Shown piece after piece: positions 53,021 through 61,676 of a DNA stretch of 64,000 bases. The stretch covers positions 2,294,001 through 2,358,000 of the forward strand of contig NZ_CP143542.1 of the NCBI RefSeq assembly GCF_046237605.1, read 5' to 3'. Both the position numbers and the translations under genes were made by a program. The notes below the pieces were generated by a model. That model made no database searches. It was not told where the DNA came from and saw only the letters and a list, made by a program, of their open reading frames with translations. The stretch's first letter is position 1; every line of letters starts with the position of its first letter. Origin of the DNA: Paraperibacillus marinus. Lineage in GTDB: Bacteria; Bacillota; Bacilli; Bacillales; DSM-1321.

Positions 53021-53464
53021 CTATAGGGCCTCTTCTGGCTGCACAGCCGCATGAAGCTTTTCCACAAGCACCTGGAAGGACTGTATTTCTTCGAGGGTAA
53101 AATGGGAATAATATTTATCCCGGATTAATTCACCGGTTCTCTCCATTTCCTGAAACAGTTCTTCGCCCTTTGTCCCAAGTGTAACATAAACCACCCGCCG
53201 GTTCTCTTCCCCCCACGCTCTTTTTAACAGATCGTGCTTTTCCAGCCTCTTGACCATCTGACTCAGTGAGCTTGGAGAAAGAGAGAGTTTTTTTGACAGC
53301 ACATTGACTGTCAGGTGTTCTTCATTCTTCACGGCCTTCAGCACCTGCAGCTGCTTTGGTGTCAAATCGAACAGCATCATCGCTTGATACTGCCGGGCTA
53401 TAGTATTTTGGATACGGTCCAGCATCTCCAGTGAGTGGTGGATCAGGCTGCTTTTATCTATCAT
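53021..53464 (-). CDS. MarR-family transcriptional regulator
   Basis: 147 residues from ATG 53464, with AGGGG seven bases upstream. A winged helix-turn-helix: LTPKQLQVLKAVKNEEHLTV, then VLSKKLSLSPSSLSQMVKRL (recognition helix) and HDLLKRAWGEENRRVVYVTL (wing with Arg pair). A helical dimerisation end. MarR proteins are usually repressors of nearby efflux or detoxification genes. The neighbouring nucleotidyltransferase gene lies 22 bases downstream and may be its partner. The ligand is unknown. Confidence 0.9.
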   Translation of the reverse strand: MIDKSSLIHHSLEMLDRIQNTIARQYQAMMLFDLTPKQLQVLKAVKNEEHLTVNVLSKKLSLSPSSLSQMVKRLEKHDLLKRAWGEENRRVVYVTLGTKGEELFQEMERTGELIRDKYYSHFTLEEIQSFQVLVEKLHAAVQPEEAL

Positions 53465-53606
53465 TCTTGTTCCCCTCATTTAGGTCTTAATTTAGGATAC
53501 TATAATTTTTCCGTCCATTATTTTTATAATGAGAAATCCATTCTCCTTTATTCGATGCCCGAGCCCCATAACCCTTCCAGCAATAAAAGAAGTTTCCTCC
53601 TCCCCT

Positions 53607-54476
53607 TCAAGCCTGAGAAGTAATCGGATGCTTGAAAGCGGGAGGCATGGCCGTGCCGCTCAGGTTTTTAACTAACAGCACTTCGCTGCCACAGAATTTT
53701 CTGCCTTCCATAGGGTTCTCCTTGAGGTCGGGCGTATAATGGAAGATAACCGTTTTGGTTTCAATCGCTGCAAGCAGCGGCAGGATGAAACTTAGGGGTA
53801 CATTCCGGCCGCTGATCACATCAAACAGGTGAAGGCAGTCTCCCTCATGCCGTGCAATTACTAAAGCATCCACCTCCGCTGCATAATAAAGATCTCCGCT
53901 AAACCCATTCATGCAGTGATACATGAGAATTTCCGCTGTATCAAGGGTACCAAAGCACTCTGAAACCGGAATCCGATTCAGCGCCTTACGATAGATGAAA
54001 TCCAGATCATACGGATTTGCACCATTCAGCTTCCGGAGCTCCCCTTTACCTCCGACTGCAGCTGGGCAGTCCATGTGAAAGAGAGTTTCTTCCACGGGAA
54101 GAAATCCAAATTTCGGATAATAACCAAGAACCGATGAATTGGCAAAAAGATAAAATAATTCATATGTATTGAAATCGGCCATTACTTTCTCCATAAGTTT
54201 CCTTGACAGTCCCCGGCCCCTGAAACCCGGATGTGTCATCACGGTTCCAATCTGAACCGCCCGCTTTTGTTCCCCATTGATGCAAAGCTTCGAAATGTTA
54301 ACACTAATATTGGATACAATCCTTCCGTCCGCTTCAAAAGAGTAAGGAATATACTTGCCGCCCCAGTAACCCTTTTGATACCAATTTTCAAAACTGATGC
54401 CGAACGTAGATAATGCCAGCTCATTAAAGCTTTTCCGCAGCCCCTCTTGGTCCTTATAATTCATTATAAAACGCAT
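53607..54476 (-). CDS. GNAT-family acetyltransferase (Eis-like)
   Basis: 289 residues. The N-terminal GNAT domain has VQIGTVMTHPGFRGRGLSRK with acetyl-CoA-binding RGRGLS (near residue 88) and FLFANSSVLGYYPKFGFLPV-type sequence. The C-terminal part resembles the second GNAT/SCP-like half of Eis-type acetyltransferases. It may acetylate amino groups of antibiotics or peptides. The start is ATG 54476, with GGGTGA a few bases upstream; ATG 54464 is an alternative. Confidence 0.8.
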   Translation of the reverse strand: MRFIMNYKDQEGLRKSFNELALSTFGISFENWYQKGYWGGKYIPYSFEADGRIVSNISVNISKLCINGEQKRAVQIGTVMTHPGFRGRGLSRKLMEKVMADFNTYELFYLFANSSVLGYYPKFGFLPVEETLFHMDCPAAVGGKGELRKLNGANPYDLDFIYRKALNRIPVSECFGTLDTAEILMYHCMNGFSGDLYYAAEVDALVIARHEGDCLHLFDVISGRNVPLSFILPLLAAIETKTVIFHYTPDLKENPMEGRKFCGSEVLLVKNLSGTAMPPAFKHPITSQA

Positions 54477-54717
54477 AGGTCACCCAGTCTCTCACAGTTA
54501 TGTATTTAAAATATTTATAGAACCAAAGTTAATTTTTGTCAATTCATTTTTTAAAAACACTCCTCATTGATGGCCTAACTGAAAATTCTCATGAAAATGC
54601 TTTCATTTTTTTATCTTTTATTATTGACTTATCCTAATAAAAAATGATAGTATATATTATTTTGCCTATTTCGCTATTCGTGTTATACTATAAATAGATT
54701 AAGCGGAGGTGAAGGGT

Positions 54718-55191
54718 TTGTTTGAAATAGGCGATCATATCATATATCCCACACAAGGTCTTGGAATCATAGAAAATTTTGAAGAAAAAGAAATCCATGG
54801 ATTAACCCAGACATATTGTGTTATCACCATCTCCAATAACAATATGCAGCTCATGGTGCCATCCAACCGGATCCAGGCTGCAGGAATCCGGATGATCGGT
54901 GACAAAACGGCATTGGAAGAAGCCCTCAAGGTTTTTCATGATGGAAGCTCCGACCCGGCACTAACCTGGAAGCAGCGCCTCAAGCAGAATCAGGAGAAAA
55001 TCAGATCCGGCTCACTTGTTGAAGGCGCCGAAGTCGTACGTGACCTGAAACGGCTCCAGAACGAAAAATCACTGAGCCCCAACGAAAAAAATATGCTTCT
55101 GAGTGCCGAAAAGATCCTGTTAGGCGAAATACAGCTGATATCGGGTCTTTCCAAAACTCAGGCTGCTGATTTATTGGAGATGCAGGTATAA
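54718..55191 (+). CDS. CarD-family transcription factor (YdeB-like)
   Basis: 157 residues from TTG 54718 with GGAGG eight bases upstream; the GTG at 54709 overlaps that site. The N-terminal CarD/CdnL domain (MFEIGDHIIYPTQGLGIIEN, residues 1-20) binds the RNA polymerase beta subunit. The C-terminal helical part has TWKQRLKQNQEKIRSGSLVE. In other bacteria CarD stabilises open promoter complexes. Close in length and pattern to Bacillus YdeB. It is monocistronic, with no partner gene. Confidence 0.9.
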   Translation: MFEIGDHIIYPTQGLGIIENFEEKEIHGLTQTYCVITISNNNMQLMVPSNRIQAAGIRMIGDKTALEEALKVFHDGSSDPALTWKQRLKQNQEKIRSGSLVEGAEVVRDLKRLQNEKSLSPNEKNMLLSAEKILLGEIQLISGLSKTQAADLLEMQV

Positions 55192-55460
55192 ACCTGGCAT
55201 CTCCCCCCCAAGCACCACACCCCACCGCTCTTTCAATCCTCCAAATCCATCCCTCTTTAAACAACTTCATTCATTACGCACACTTCTTCCTATAGGAGAA
55301 GTGTACAAAACCTCAACTGATACTTGTATATGCCGTTTATTTCATTTTGTATTTAAAGATAAATGCAGCCAATGGCCAGCGTGACTTCTTTTCCACAGTA
55401 TTCCATCAGCGGTAACTCATCAGAAGTTTATTGGTCATTGCGTGTCCATCGTATAAACAA

Positions 55461-55495
55461 AGAACCACATCCTTTCTGGATGTGGTTTTTCGTTT
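55461..55495 (+). terminator. Intrinsic terminator in the region after the CarD gene
   Basis: Perfect 10-bp stem AACCACATCC/GGATGTGGTT with a 5-base loop and TTTTT. It lies 270 bases after the CarD stop, which has no closer terminator. The rest of 55192-55612 shows only a near-palindrome around ACACTTCTTCCTATAGG at 55279. Confidence 0.8.
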
Positions 55496-55612
55496 ATTTC
55501 CAAAAATCTTTTAGGACTTTTTACCTGTCTTGTGCTATACTGAGTTAAACCAATCTGCAATACTTTACCTGTACCAGGCTGACCTGCCCTCTTTTGGGCA
55601 GGTTATTTGCGT

Positions 55613-56128
55613 TTAAGAGCTTTTCCAAAAAGGATTTCTCTCGTATTCACCCGGTTCATCAGGTCCTGAAATGGAATCCATAACTGCGGCAAATTCCAGC
55701 ATGATTTCCGTCAGGTCATGAGTCTTAACCGTAGTATGCGGGGAAGTAAGCTTCATTCCCTCTTCATCATAGGAAAGCACCCATTCTTCATCGCCCTCAG
55801 AAGTCTTGATCCTCAGTCTGCACTCTTTTTGGGTGACCGCCAGGAACAAAATTTTGTTCAGCTGAGATCCATTTTCTTTTCCTACCATATCATCAAACCA
55901 TTTCCGGAACCCCAGCCGTCTGATCGAATCCATAATATCTTCTTTCGGCCACTCTTCATACATCCTGGCAAGCTCTGCTGTATCCTCCTCGAATCGGCTC
56001 GTAAAGCTGTCAAGGATCTCCACCATGCTTAGCTTGATAGTTTCCCCTTTGACATCGTATTCGAATTTCTCGGTTAGTTTAATATCCTTCTCCCGCAGAA
56101 GTTTTAGAAAACTCTTGTGAACAAGCAT
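55613..56128 (-). CDS. Hypothetical protein, no recognised domain
   Basis: 171 residues from ATG 56128, with GGGAGGG six bases upstream. It is acidic and probably cytoplasmic: MLVHKSFLKLLREKDIKLTE, YDVKGETIKLSMVEILDSFT, a helical centre (FEEDTAELARMYEEWPKEDI) and a beta-like C-terminal half (RLRIKTSEGDEEWVLSYDEE). It has no signal, membrane helix or metal motif. It stands alone upstream of the cold-shock gene, in the opposite direction to CarD. Confidence 0.7.
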   Translation of the reverse strand: MLVHKSFLKLLREKDIKLTEKFEYDVKGETIKLSMVEILDSFTSRFEEDTAELARMYEEWPKEDIMDSIRRLGFRKWFDDMVGKENGSQLNKILFLAVTQKECRLRIKTSEGDEEWVLSYDEEGMKLTSPHTTVKTHDLTEIMLEFAAVMDSISGPDEPGEYERNPFWKSS

Positions 56129-56200
56129 TCCGCACCCTCCCATAATTTCAGTATCTCATCAGGATAGCCATCTCCGGGAGTATTATTCATTTTTTGCATC

Positions 56201-56232
56201 AAAAAAGCAGGCCCTCAAAAGAGAGCCTGCTT
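56201..56232 (-). terminator. Terminator of the cold-shock gene
   Basis: AAGCAGGC/GCCTGCTT stem with a 12-base loop and six T on the minus strand, 15 bases past the stop. Confidence 0.88.
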
Positions 56233-56246
56233 GGATTAGTCAAAAA

Positions 56247-56447
56247 TTATGCTTTTTGAACGTTAGCAGCTTGTGGTCCACGAGCTCCTTGCTCAACGTC
56301 AAAAGTTACTTTTTGGCCTTCGTCTAAAGATTTGAATCCTTCAGATTGGATAGCGGAGAAATGTACGAATACGTCGTCTCCACCTTCGCGCTCGATGAAA
56401 CCGAATCCTTTTTCTGCGTTAAACCATTTTACTGTACCTGTTTCCAT
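56247..56447 (-). CDS. Cold-shock protein (CspB/CspD type)
   Basis: 66 residues of the single-domain cold-shock family. RNA/ssDNA-binding motifs RNP1 (KGFGFIE, near residue 13) and RNP2 (DVFVHF, near residue 26), plus the conserved start METGTVKWFNAEKGFG. It acts as an RNA chaperone at low temperature or in stationary phase. The 5' leader (56448-56590) is long and T/A-rich, as is usual for csp genes that are regulated after transcription. The exact paralogue cannot be fixed, so no symbol is given. Confidence 0.97.
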   Translation of the reverse strand: METGTVKWFNAEKGFGFIEREGGDDVFVHFSAIQSEGFKSLDEGQKVTFDVEQGARGPQAANVQKA

Positions 56448-56720
56448 TTGTGTTGCCTCCTAGTGCAGATTGCACAATTTATTACTATCCTTGCCGAAGT
56501 ACTCATCTAGACGAAAAGTCAAAAACTTAAGCTATCCTTTTGTTCGAACAAAAATAATTCTTCTTTATTATAACAACCATCCCACTAAAAAGCAAGGGAG
56601 CCTTCAAATTTAATTTCAACAGGAGGTAAATCAGCAGGAAATCCGGTTGAAATAGCTCCCGGTTGATCCCTGCTGTCATGGGTTGGCGGGTCCTTTTTAA
56701 CCGGCTTTTTCGTTTGATTT

Positions 56721-57487
56721 AGTTCTGTGGTAAATTTTTTGACGTGTTTCATCTAATCCTTAAGCGATTTTAATCTTAAAGATATTTTTCATGACCAGTT
56801 TTACCTGATTCCTCAACGATTTTGGTTCTAAAGAAAGCTTTACAACCAATTCAACTAAATTCTTCAGCCATTTTGGTTCTAAAGAAAGCCTTACAACCAA
56901 TTTAACTCAATTCTTCAGCCATTTTGGTTCTAAAGAAAGCTTTATAACCGATTTGGCTTAATTCCTCAGCCATTTTGGTTCTAAAGGAAGCTTTACGACT
57001 CATTTAACCCGATTCTTCAGCCATTTTGGTTCTAAAGAAAGCTTTACAACCAATTCAACCCAATTCCTCAGCCATTTTTGGTTCTAAAGAAAGCTTTACG
57101 ACCCATTTAACCCAATTCTTCAGCCATTTTGGTTCTAAAGAAAGCTTTCCAACCCATTTAACCCAATTCCTCAGCCATTTTGGTTCTAAAGAAAGCTTTA
57201 CGACCCATTTAACCCAATTCTTCAGCCATTTTGGTTCTAAAGAAAGCCTTACAACCAATTCAACCCAATTCTTCAGCCATTTTGGTTCTAAAGAAAGCTT
57301 TACAACCAATTCAACCCAATTCTTCAGCCGTTTTGGTTCTAAAGAAAGCTTTACAACTCATTTTACCCAATTCTTCGGCCACTTTGGTTCTAAAGAAAGC
57401 TTTACGACCCATTTAACCCAATTCCTCAGCCATTTTAGTTCTAAAGGAATCTACAAGACCAGTTACACCCGGTCCTTCTCCGCCAAC
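56721..57487. repeat. 51-bp tandem repeat array (about 15 units)
   Basis: Twelve near-identical units, each beginning GGTTCTAAAGAAAGCTTTAC (or a close variant), start at 56824, 56875, 56926, 56977, 57028, 57080, 57131, 57182, 57233, 57284, 57335 and 57386. Two decayed units precede them (56721 and 56772) and one follows (57437). The period is 51 bp except for one 52-bp unit. Open frames run through parts of the array on both strands (17-residue units, for example GSKESFTTHLTQFFSHF on the plus strand and KLSLEPKWLKNWVKWVV on the minus), but a stop in one early unit and the extra base argue against a real gene. No spacers exist, so it is not CRISPR. Confidence 0.92.
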
Positions 57488-57509
57488 CAAATAGGTTCCA
57501 TATTCTTGA

Positions 57510-58442
57510 TCACTGAGGCTGCTCCACTTTCCTTGCCCTGTTTATAAAGTGATACAGGGCTCCAAGCATGCCTGCATCATTTTTATGGCGGCATGGTTCG
57601 ACTGAGACGGCAAAGGAGTCCCAGTATGGGTATTGGCGGGCGTGCTGGATGATGTCTTCTATAAGTCCCTCCCTGCCGCTGATGCCTCCGCCGATGAGGA
57701 TCTTTTCGGGATTAAGGGTTACAGCCAGGTTATAGAGACCATAGCTGATATTTTTCATCCATTCTTCCACCAGACTTTTCACTGCGCTATCATGTTCTGC
57801 ATCCTCAAAGACCGTTTCACCATCGACTTTCTCATCCACAGCTAAGCCCTTAAGTTCCTTATACATCTTGATAAGTCCTCCGGTTGATGCATTTCCGTGC
57901 ATATGCGGCCGGTCCGGATGATAGGCAGGTGTGTACATAAAGCCGAATTCAGCGCCGCGGAAGCTTGCCCCATGGACAATCTCGCCGTTGATGAAGATGC
58001 CGCCCCCTACACCGGTACCAAGGGTGACACAGATAAAGTTACGGCAGTCTACCGCATTCCCATTGAGCTTTTCTGCCAGCGCGGCGCAGTTGCCGTCGTT
58101 TTCCATCTCGACGGGAAGCCCTGTCCGCTCCTCGAGGATTTCCTTAAGGTTTTTTTGGTCTAGAACCCGGATGGATCCTGCACGTTCCGAATACCCTGTG
58201 TTCACATCTATGAAGCCCGGCATGCTGATTGCAATGCCAGCCGCCTTATGTTCAGCGCTATATTCCCCGATGACCTTTTCCATGCCGCCGACAAATTGTT
58301 CGAGAGTGTCACAGGCAGTTGGATAGCTGCCTTTCGTTATAAAGCTGCCTTCCCCCGTAAGCAGCCCGTGTTTAATATGCGTTCCTCCTACATCGAAGGC
58401 TATGTATGCTTCAGCTTCTGCCTGGAAATAATCGTTTGCCAT
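57510..58442 (-). CDS. ROK-family sugar kinase
   Basis: 310 residues. The ATP-binding loop FDVGGTHIKHG is at residues 16-26 and the catalytic Asp116 lies in ENDGNCAALAEK. The sequence LGTGVGGGIFINGEIVHGAS is the ROK sugar/phosphate segment. The zinc motif C-x-C-G-x-x-G-C of glucokinase/NagC members is absent (HPDRPHMHGNASTGG instead), so it is probably a beta-glucoside or other hexose kinase rather than a repressor. There is no DNA-binding domain. AAAGGAG precedes the ATG. A cre-like site lies 19 bases upstream, and a GH3 glycosidase is encoded 4 kb away. Confidence 0.9.
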   Translation of the reverse strand: MANDYFQAEAEAYIAFDVGGTHIKHGLLTGEGSFITKGSYPTACDTLEQFVGGMEKVIGEYSAEHKAAGIAISMPGFIDVNTGYSERAGSIRVLDQKNLKEILEERTGLPVEMENDGNCAALAEKLNGNAVDCRNFICVTLGTGVGGGIFINGEIVHGASFRGAEFGFMYTPAYHPDRPHMHGNASTGGLIKMYKELKGLAVDEKVDGETVFEDAEHDSAVKSLVEEWMKNISYGLYNLAVTLNPEKILIGGGISGREGLIEDIIQHARQYPYWDSFAVSVEPCRHKNDAGMLGALYHFINRARKVEQPQ

Positions 58443-58460
58443 GAACAGGCTCCTTTCATC

Positions 58461-58475
58461 TGCAAGCGTTTTCTA
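58461..58475. promoter_or_regulatory. cre-like site (CcpA) upstream of the ROK kinase gene
   Basis: On the minus strand TAGAAAACGCTTGCA matches the catabolite-responsive element WTGNAANCGNWNNCW with one mismatch. It lies 19 bases upstream of the start codon, within the expected promoter region, so carbon catabolite control is likely. Confidence 0.6.
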
Positions 58476-58580
58476 AATTATATAATAATTTGAGAGTTTA
58501 ATGAAATGGATAGTTAAAAAAGGGTTTCGATAGTGCTGAACCGAATATAGTATTAATCTTTTATAAATGAGGTTGGAGAA

Positions 58581-59123
58581 TTGAAAAAAACCATGAAAGT
58601 CCTAGCGGGAGTATTGGTCCTGCTCCTGGTCATGGCTGCAGCCGGCATCGGCACTTATTTTTATCTTGAAGCCAAAAACACACCTGCCGGGGGCAAATCA
58701 ACACTCTCCCTGAAAAAGTCAGATACTGAAGGCAGACAGGCTTTCATAGAAGTGAAGGAAAAGCGGACCCAGTCAGTTGCAAAGGAATTTCCCTTCAGCA
58801 TGTCAGAAGTTGAGGTGCAGGATGCACTCCACGGCATGACACATCAAAAAATTACCGCCGAGGATAAGTGGGGATTTCTGCCGATGACCGATGAACGCGT
58901 GAAACGCCTGCTGCTTGTGGTGAAGAGGAATGAAGTGAATTATGAACAGGATCCGGTTTACATGGAAATGTTAAAGCGGTGGGAAGAACACAACTTTTCG
59001 CAGGTGGACAAGGATCATAACTCCATCTGGAAGCTTCAAGGCGGCACCGTTGGAGAAGCCACCGGCATAATGAGCCTGCAGGAGGAAGAAGCATTCATCA
59101 AGGAGCATTATCAGACTGAGTGA
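58581..59123 (+). CDS. DUF6241 family membrane-anchored protein
   Basis: 180 residues. A membrane helix (VLAGVLVLLLVMAAAGIGTY) after a short basic start, a Ser/Lys-rich linker, and a C-terminal domain beginning FPFSMSEVEVQDALHGMTHQ with WGFLPMTDERVKRLLLVVKR and SIWKLQGGTVGEATGIMSLQ. This fits DUF6241, widespread in Bacillus and without assigned function. It starts at TTG 58581 with GAGG eight bases upstream. The domain is probably outside the membrane. Confidence 0.8.
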   Translation: MKKTMKVLAGVLVLLLVMAAAGIGTYFYLEAKNTPAGGKSTLSLKKSDTEGRQAFIEVKEKRTQSVAKEFPFSMSEVEVQDALHGMTHQKITAEDKWGFLPMTDERVKRLLLVVKRNEVNYEQDPVYMEMLKRWEEHNFSQVDKDHNSIWKLQGGTVGEATGIMSLQEEEAFIKEHYQTE

Positions 59124-59131
59124 ATTCATTC

Positions 59132-59158
59132 GACAAAGGATGAAGACTTTGTCATTTT
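59132..59158 (+). terminator. Terminator of the DUF6241 gene
   Basis: GACAAAG/CTTTGTC stem with an 8-base loop and ATTTTCT, 8 bases after the stop. Confidence 0.7.
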
Positions 59159-60036
59159 CTGCGCTTTCCCGAGAAATAATTCTTGCGGCTGTTTGTATTT
59201 CCATTCTTTGGGTAAAAAATATCTTTAGTGTATTTGAAATAAAAAGGTGGAGATCACGAGTGGCGAAATTAAAAGTTGGAACGGAAAATAAAGCACCGAT
59301 TGAAATTTATTATGAGGATCACGGAGCAGGCCAGCCGGTTATCCTGATCCACGGCTGGCCGCTCAGCGGACGTTCCTGGGAATACCAGGTGCCAGCCCTG
59401 GTTGAAGAAGGATTCAGGGTGATCACCTATGACCGAAAGAGGCTTCGGCTCATCTTATAAGTCATATGATGGGTATGATTATGACACCCTTGCCGAAGAT
59501 TTGAATGAATTGATTGAACACCTGGACCTTAAGGATGCAGTGCTTGTCGGATTCTCTATGGGAGGCGGCGAAGTGGTGCGGTATATCGGGAACTATGGAA
59601 CGGGCCGGATCAGTAAAGCAGTACTCGCTGCAGCTGTCCCCCCTTATCTATATAAATCGGATGACAACCCGGAAGGCGGGCTCGATGATAAAATGATCAG
59701 TGAGTTTGAGAATGGAGTTAAGACAGACAGACTTACCTTCCTGGATGATTTCACGAACAAATTCTTCTCTCCAAACGGCGACCAGATTCTCGTAAGCGAA
59801 CCGCTGAGGAAGTACAATTGGCAGATTGCTGCAAATGCCTCGCCAAAGGCAACACTTGACTGCATCAGCGCCTTTTCGCGCACGGATTTCCGGGGCGACC
59901 TCGAAAAAATCGATGTGCCTGCCCTCATCATCCATGGCGATTCAGACAGCATCGTCCCTTTTGAAGTAAGCGGTAAACGATCCCATGAAAGCATACAAAA
60001 TGAAGTGACCCCTAAAAGTTAGACACGGTTATTACA

Positions 60037-60846
60037 TCAGGCAGCTTGCTCAAAATGAGTCCGGTATTGTACCGGACTCATTTTGAATTTTGCCTTCATC
60101 CGTTTCGTATTATAATACTGTATGTATTTTTGTAGTTCTTTTTTAAAATGCTCTATACTTTTAAATTCCTTAAAGTAAAGAAATTCTGATTTCATGATTC
60201 CAAAGAAATTCTCCATAACTGAATTATCATAACAGTTTCCCTTACGGGACATGCTTTGCTTAATTCCTCTTTCCTGGAGGGCATGACGATATGGTTTCAT
60301 CTGATAATGCCAGCCTTGATCCGAATGCATCATTAGTTTATGATCTTCCGGCAAGCGTTCTAGAGCTTTCCCTAGCATCTCCGAAACAAGGGAGTAGGTG
60401 GGTCTAGAGCCGATTGTATATGTAATGATTTCCCCATTAAATAAATCCAATACAGGCGATAAATAAAGCTTCTCACCAAACAACTTAAACTCTGTAATAT
60501 CCGTGACCCACTTCTCGTTTGGGGAGTCCGCCTTAAATTGACGATCTAAATGATTTGGCGCGATTTTCCCTACCGTTCCCTTATACGATTTATATTTTTT
60601 CATTCGAACCAAACATTTTATCCCAAGTTCTTTCATAATACGCTGGACCTTTTTATGGTTTACCTTTTGTCCGCGATTCGCTAGTTCATCACGTATTCGA
60701 CGGTAACCATAACGGCCGTCATGTTCCACATAAATGGCCTTGATCCCAGCTTTCAAGTCGCGATCTGGATCTGGCCGGTTCATTTTTTTCACTAAGTCAT
60801 AATAGGTGCTGCGTGGAATATCAGCGAGCTTGACGAGTTCTTTCAC
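60037..60846 (-). CDS. IS3-family transposase OrfB (DDE catalytic domain)
   Basis: 269 codons from ATG 60846, but made as a fusion with OrfA by -1 frameshifting. HTH_21 region (RYGYRRIRDELANRGQKVNH), then the integrase core: Asp in KWVTDITEF, Asp in HSDQGWHY, Glu in DNSVMENFFGIMKSE. C-terminal YYNTKRMKAKFKMSP is typical of IS3. The open frame extends upstream to the slippery A6G at 60894-60888, which matches the usual IS3 arrangement. Confidence 0.95.
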   Translation of the reverse strand: MKELVKLADIPRSTYYDLVKKMNRPDPDRDLKAGIKAIYVEHDGRYGYRRIRDELANRGQKVNHKKVQRIMKELGIKCLVRMKKYKSYKGTVGKIAPNHLDRQFKADSPNEKWVTDITEFKLFGEKLYLSPVLDLFNGEIITYTIGSRPTYSLVSEMLGKALERLPEDHKLMMHSDQGWHYQMKPYRHALQERGIKQSMSRKGNCYDNSVMENFFGIMKSEFLYFKEFKSIEHFKKELQKYIQYYNTKRMKAKFKMSPVQYRTHFEQAA

Positions 60847-60872
60847 CGGGTATTCATGCCTTAATTCATAGA

Positions 60873-61391
60873 CTACTTGCGCTTTGTCTTTTTTGGTGAT
60901 TTTTCCTTGTTTTGAACTAAGGCATTCAACTTTTTTAAATACTCATTTTCCATTTCTAGTTGTTTAATGCGCGATTCGAGTGCTTCTACAGATCCTTCAA
61001 CTGGTAATCGCTTAGGTTGTTTATTAGACTTACCTTTCATAGATGGACGCCCCTTTGGACTCGGTTCAAGGGCTTCTAGACCACCGGCCTCCATCTTTTT
61101 CTGCCAATCATACACCATTGTATAACTAGAGATTTTAAAGAGGGCTGCAGTCTCCATTAATGTCGCACCAGTTTGAACCATGTAGTTTAGTACATCTAGT
61201 TTAAAACTAGCAGGACCGTTTGTATAGGTGTTCTTCAGCCCATCTTCCCCATGTAATTCATATAACTTCAACCAATATTGAAATTGGGCTCTGGGAACAC
61301 CCATTTCTTTTGCATATTCGCTTTGAGATACTATTTCCTCGTTATAGCCTTGAATGATATTTAGTTTTACATCACTTGTATATTTAGTCAT
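60873..61391 (-). CDS. IS3-family transposase OrfA (helix-turn-helix)
   Basis: About 172 residues from ATG 61391 (the frame is open to 61412). DNA-binding helices TSDVKLNIIQGYNEEIVSQS and GATLMETAALFKISSYTMVY, then a leucine zipper (ALESRIKQLEMENEYLKKLN) used to dimerise and meet OrfB. It ends at 60873, past the AAAAAAG site at 60894-60888 where a -1 shift would join OrfB. Length is in the range of IS150-type OrfA. Confidence 0.92.
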   Translation of the reverse strand: MTKYTSDVKLNIIQGYNEEIVSQSEYAKEMGVPRAQFQYWLKLYELHGEDGLKNTYTNGPASFKLDVLNYMVQTGATLMETAALFKISSYTMVYDWQKKMEAGGLEALEPSPKGRPSMKGKSNKQPKRLPVEGSVEALESRIKQLEMENEYLKKLNALVQNKEKSPKKTKRK

Positions 61392-61553
61392 ATATAAAAA
61401 CTGCACCTCCAATTATTAGATCATGTCTAACAATTGGGGTGCAGTTCAAAACAGCGAGCTTAAAATTATCTCAGGCGGACCGCATGGAATTAATGCCACA
61501 CATCCGCAGCAATTTAATGAAGCGCTGATATCCTTTCTTAAGAGTTAAAAACG

Positions 61554-61586
61554 AAGCAGACAGGAGCCATAGGTTCCTGTCTGCTT
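61554..61586. terminator. Bidirectional terminator behind the hydrolase remnant and YolD gene
   Basis: Perfect 12-bp stem AAGCAGACAGGA/TCCTGTCTGCTT. The tail on the minus strand is TTCGTTTTT and on the plus strand TTTAGTT, so it can serve the converging genes. Confidence 0.75.
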
Positions 61587-61676
61587 TAGTTCATGCGGGG
61601 TATGTATGGGTGAATGGGAACATTGCCGCATGTGTATTCCTATTCCATTCCTGCCGTTTCTTCAATCATAATATAC

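Larger units (their letters stand above)
60001..61448 (-). mobile_element. IS3-family (IS150-type) element with 3-bp target duplication
   Basis: 1448 bases with TG...CA ends. The left end TGAAGTGACCCC and the reversed right end TGAACTGCACCCC are imperfect inverted repeats that continue to the shared GTTAGACA. Target duplication AAA (59998-60000 and 61449-61451). It carries orfA and orfB on the minus strand and is inserted in the alpha/beta hydrolase gene. Both ORFs are open, so it may be active. Confidence 0.92.
59260..61548 (+). pseudogene. Alpha/beta hydrolase (chloroperoxidase-like), broken twice
   Basis: Starts at GTG 59260 behind GGTGGAG. The first frame reads AKLKVGTENKAPIEIYYEDH, with oxyanion motif HGWPLSGRSWEY, to VITYDR. 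An extra A in the run at 59433-59435 then shifts the frame; removing it gives DRRGFGSSYKSY, and the second frame continues with the nucleophile elbow GFSMGGGE and the acid segment HGDSDSIVP to SHESIQN. An IS3-type element (60001-61448) interrupts it, and the tail NSELKIISGGPHGINATH with the catalytic His follows, ending at 61548. Deleting the IS and one AAA restores a perfect join. The intact gene probably hydrolysed esters or made peroxyacids. Confidence 0.92.

Noticed and set aside
56721..57487. CRISPR-like array of about 51-bp repeats
   Set aside because: The repeats are directly adjacent without spacers, unit sequence varies gradually, and no cas genes are nearby. It is a tandem repeat.
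57026..57547. 173-codon plus-strand ORF through the 51-bp repeats
   Set aside because: No ribosome site, the frame is created by a 51-bp period, an opposite-strand frame is equally open, and the tail runs into the ROK kinase gene. Changes between units alter residues freely.
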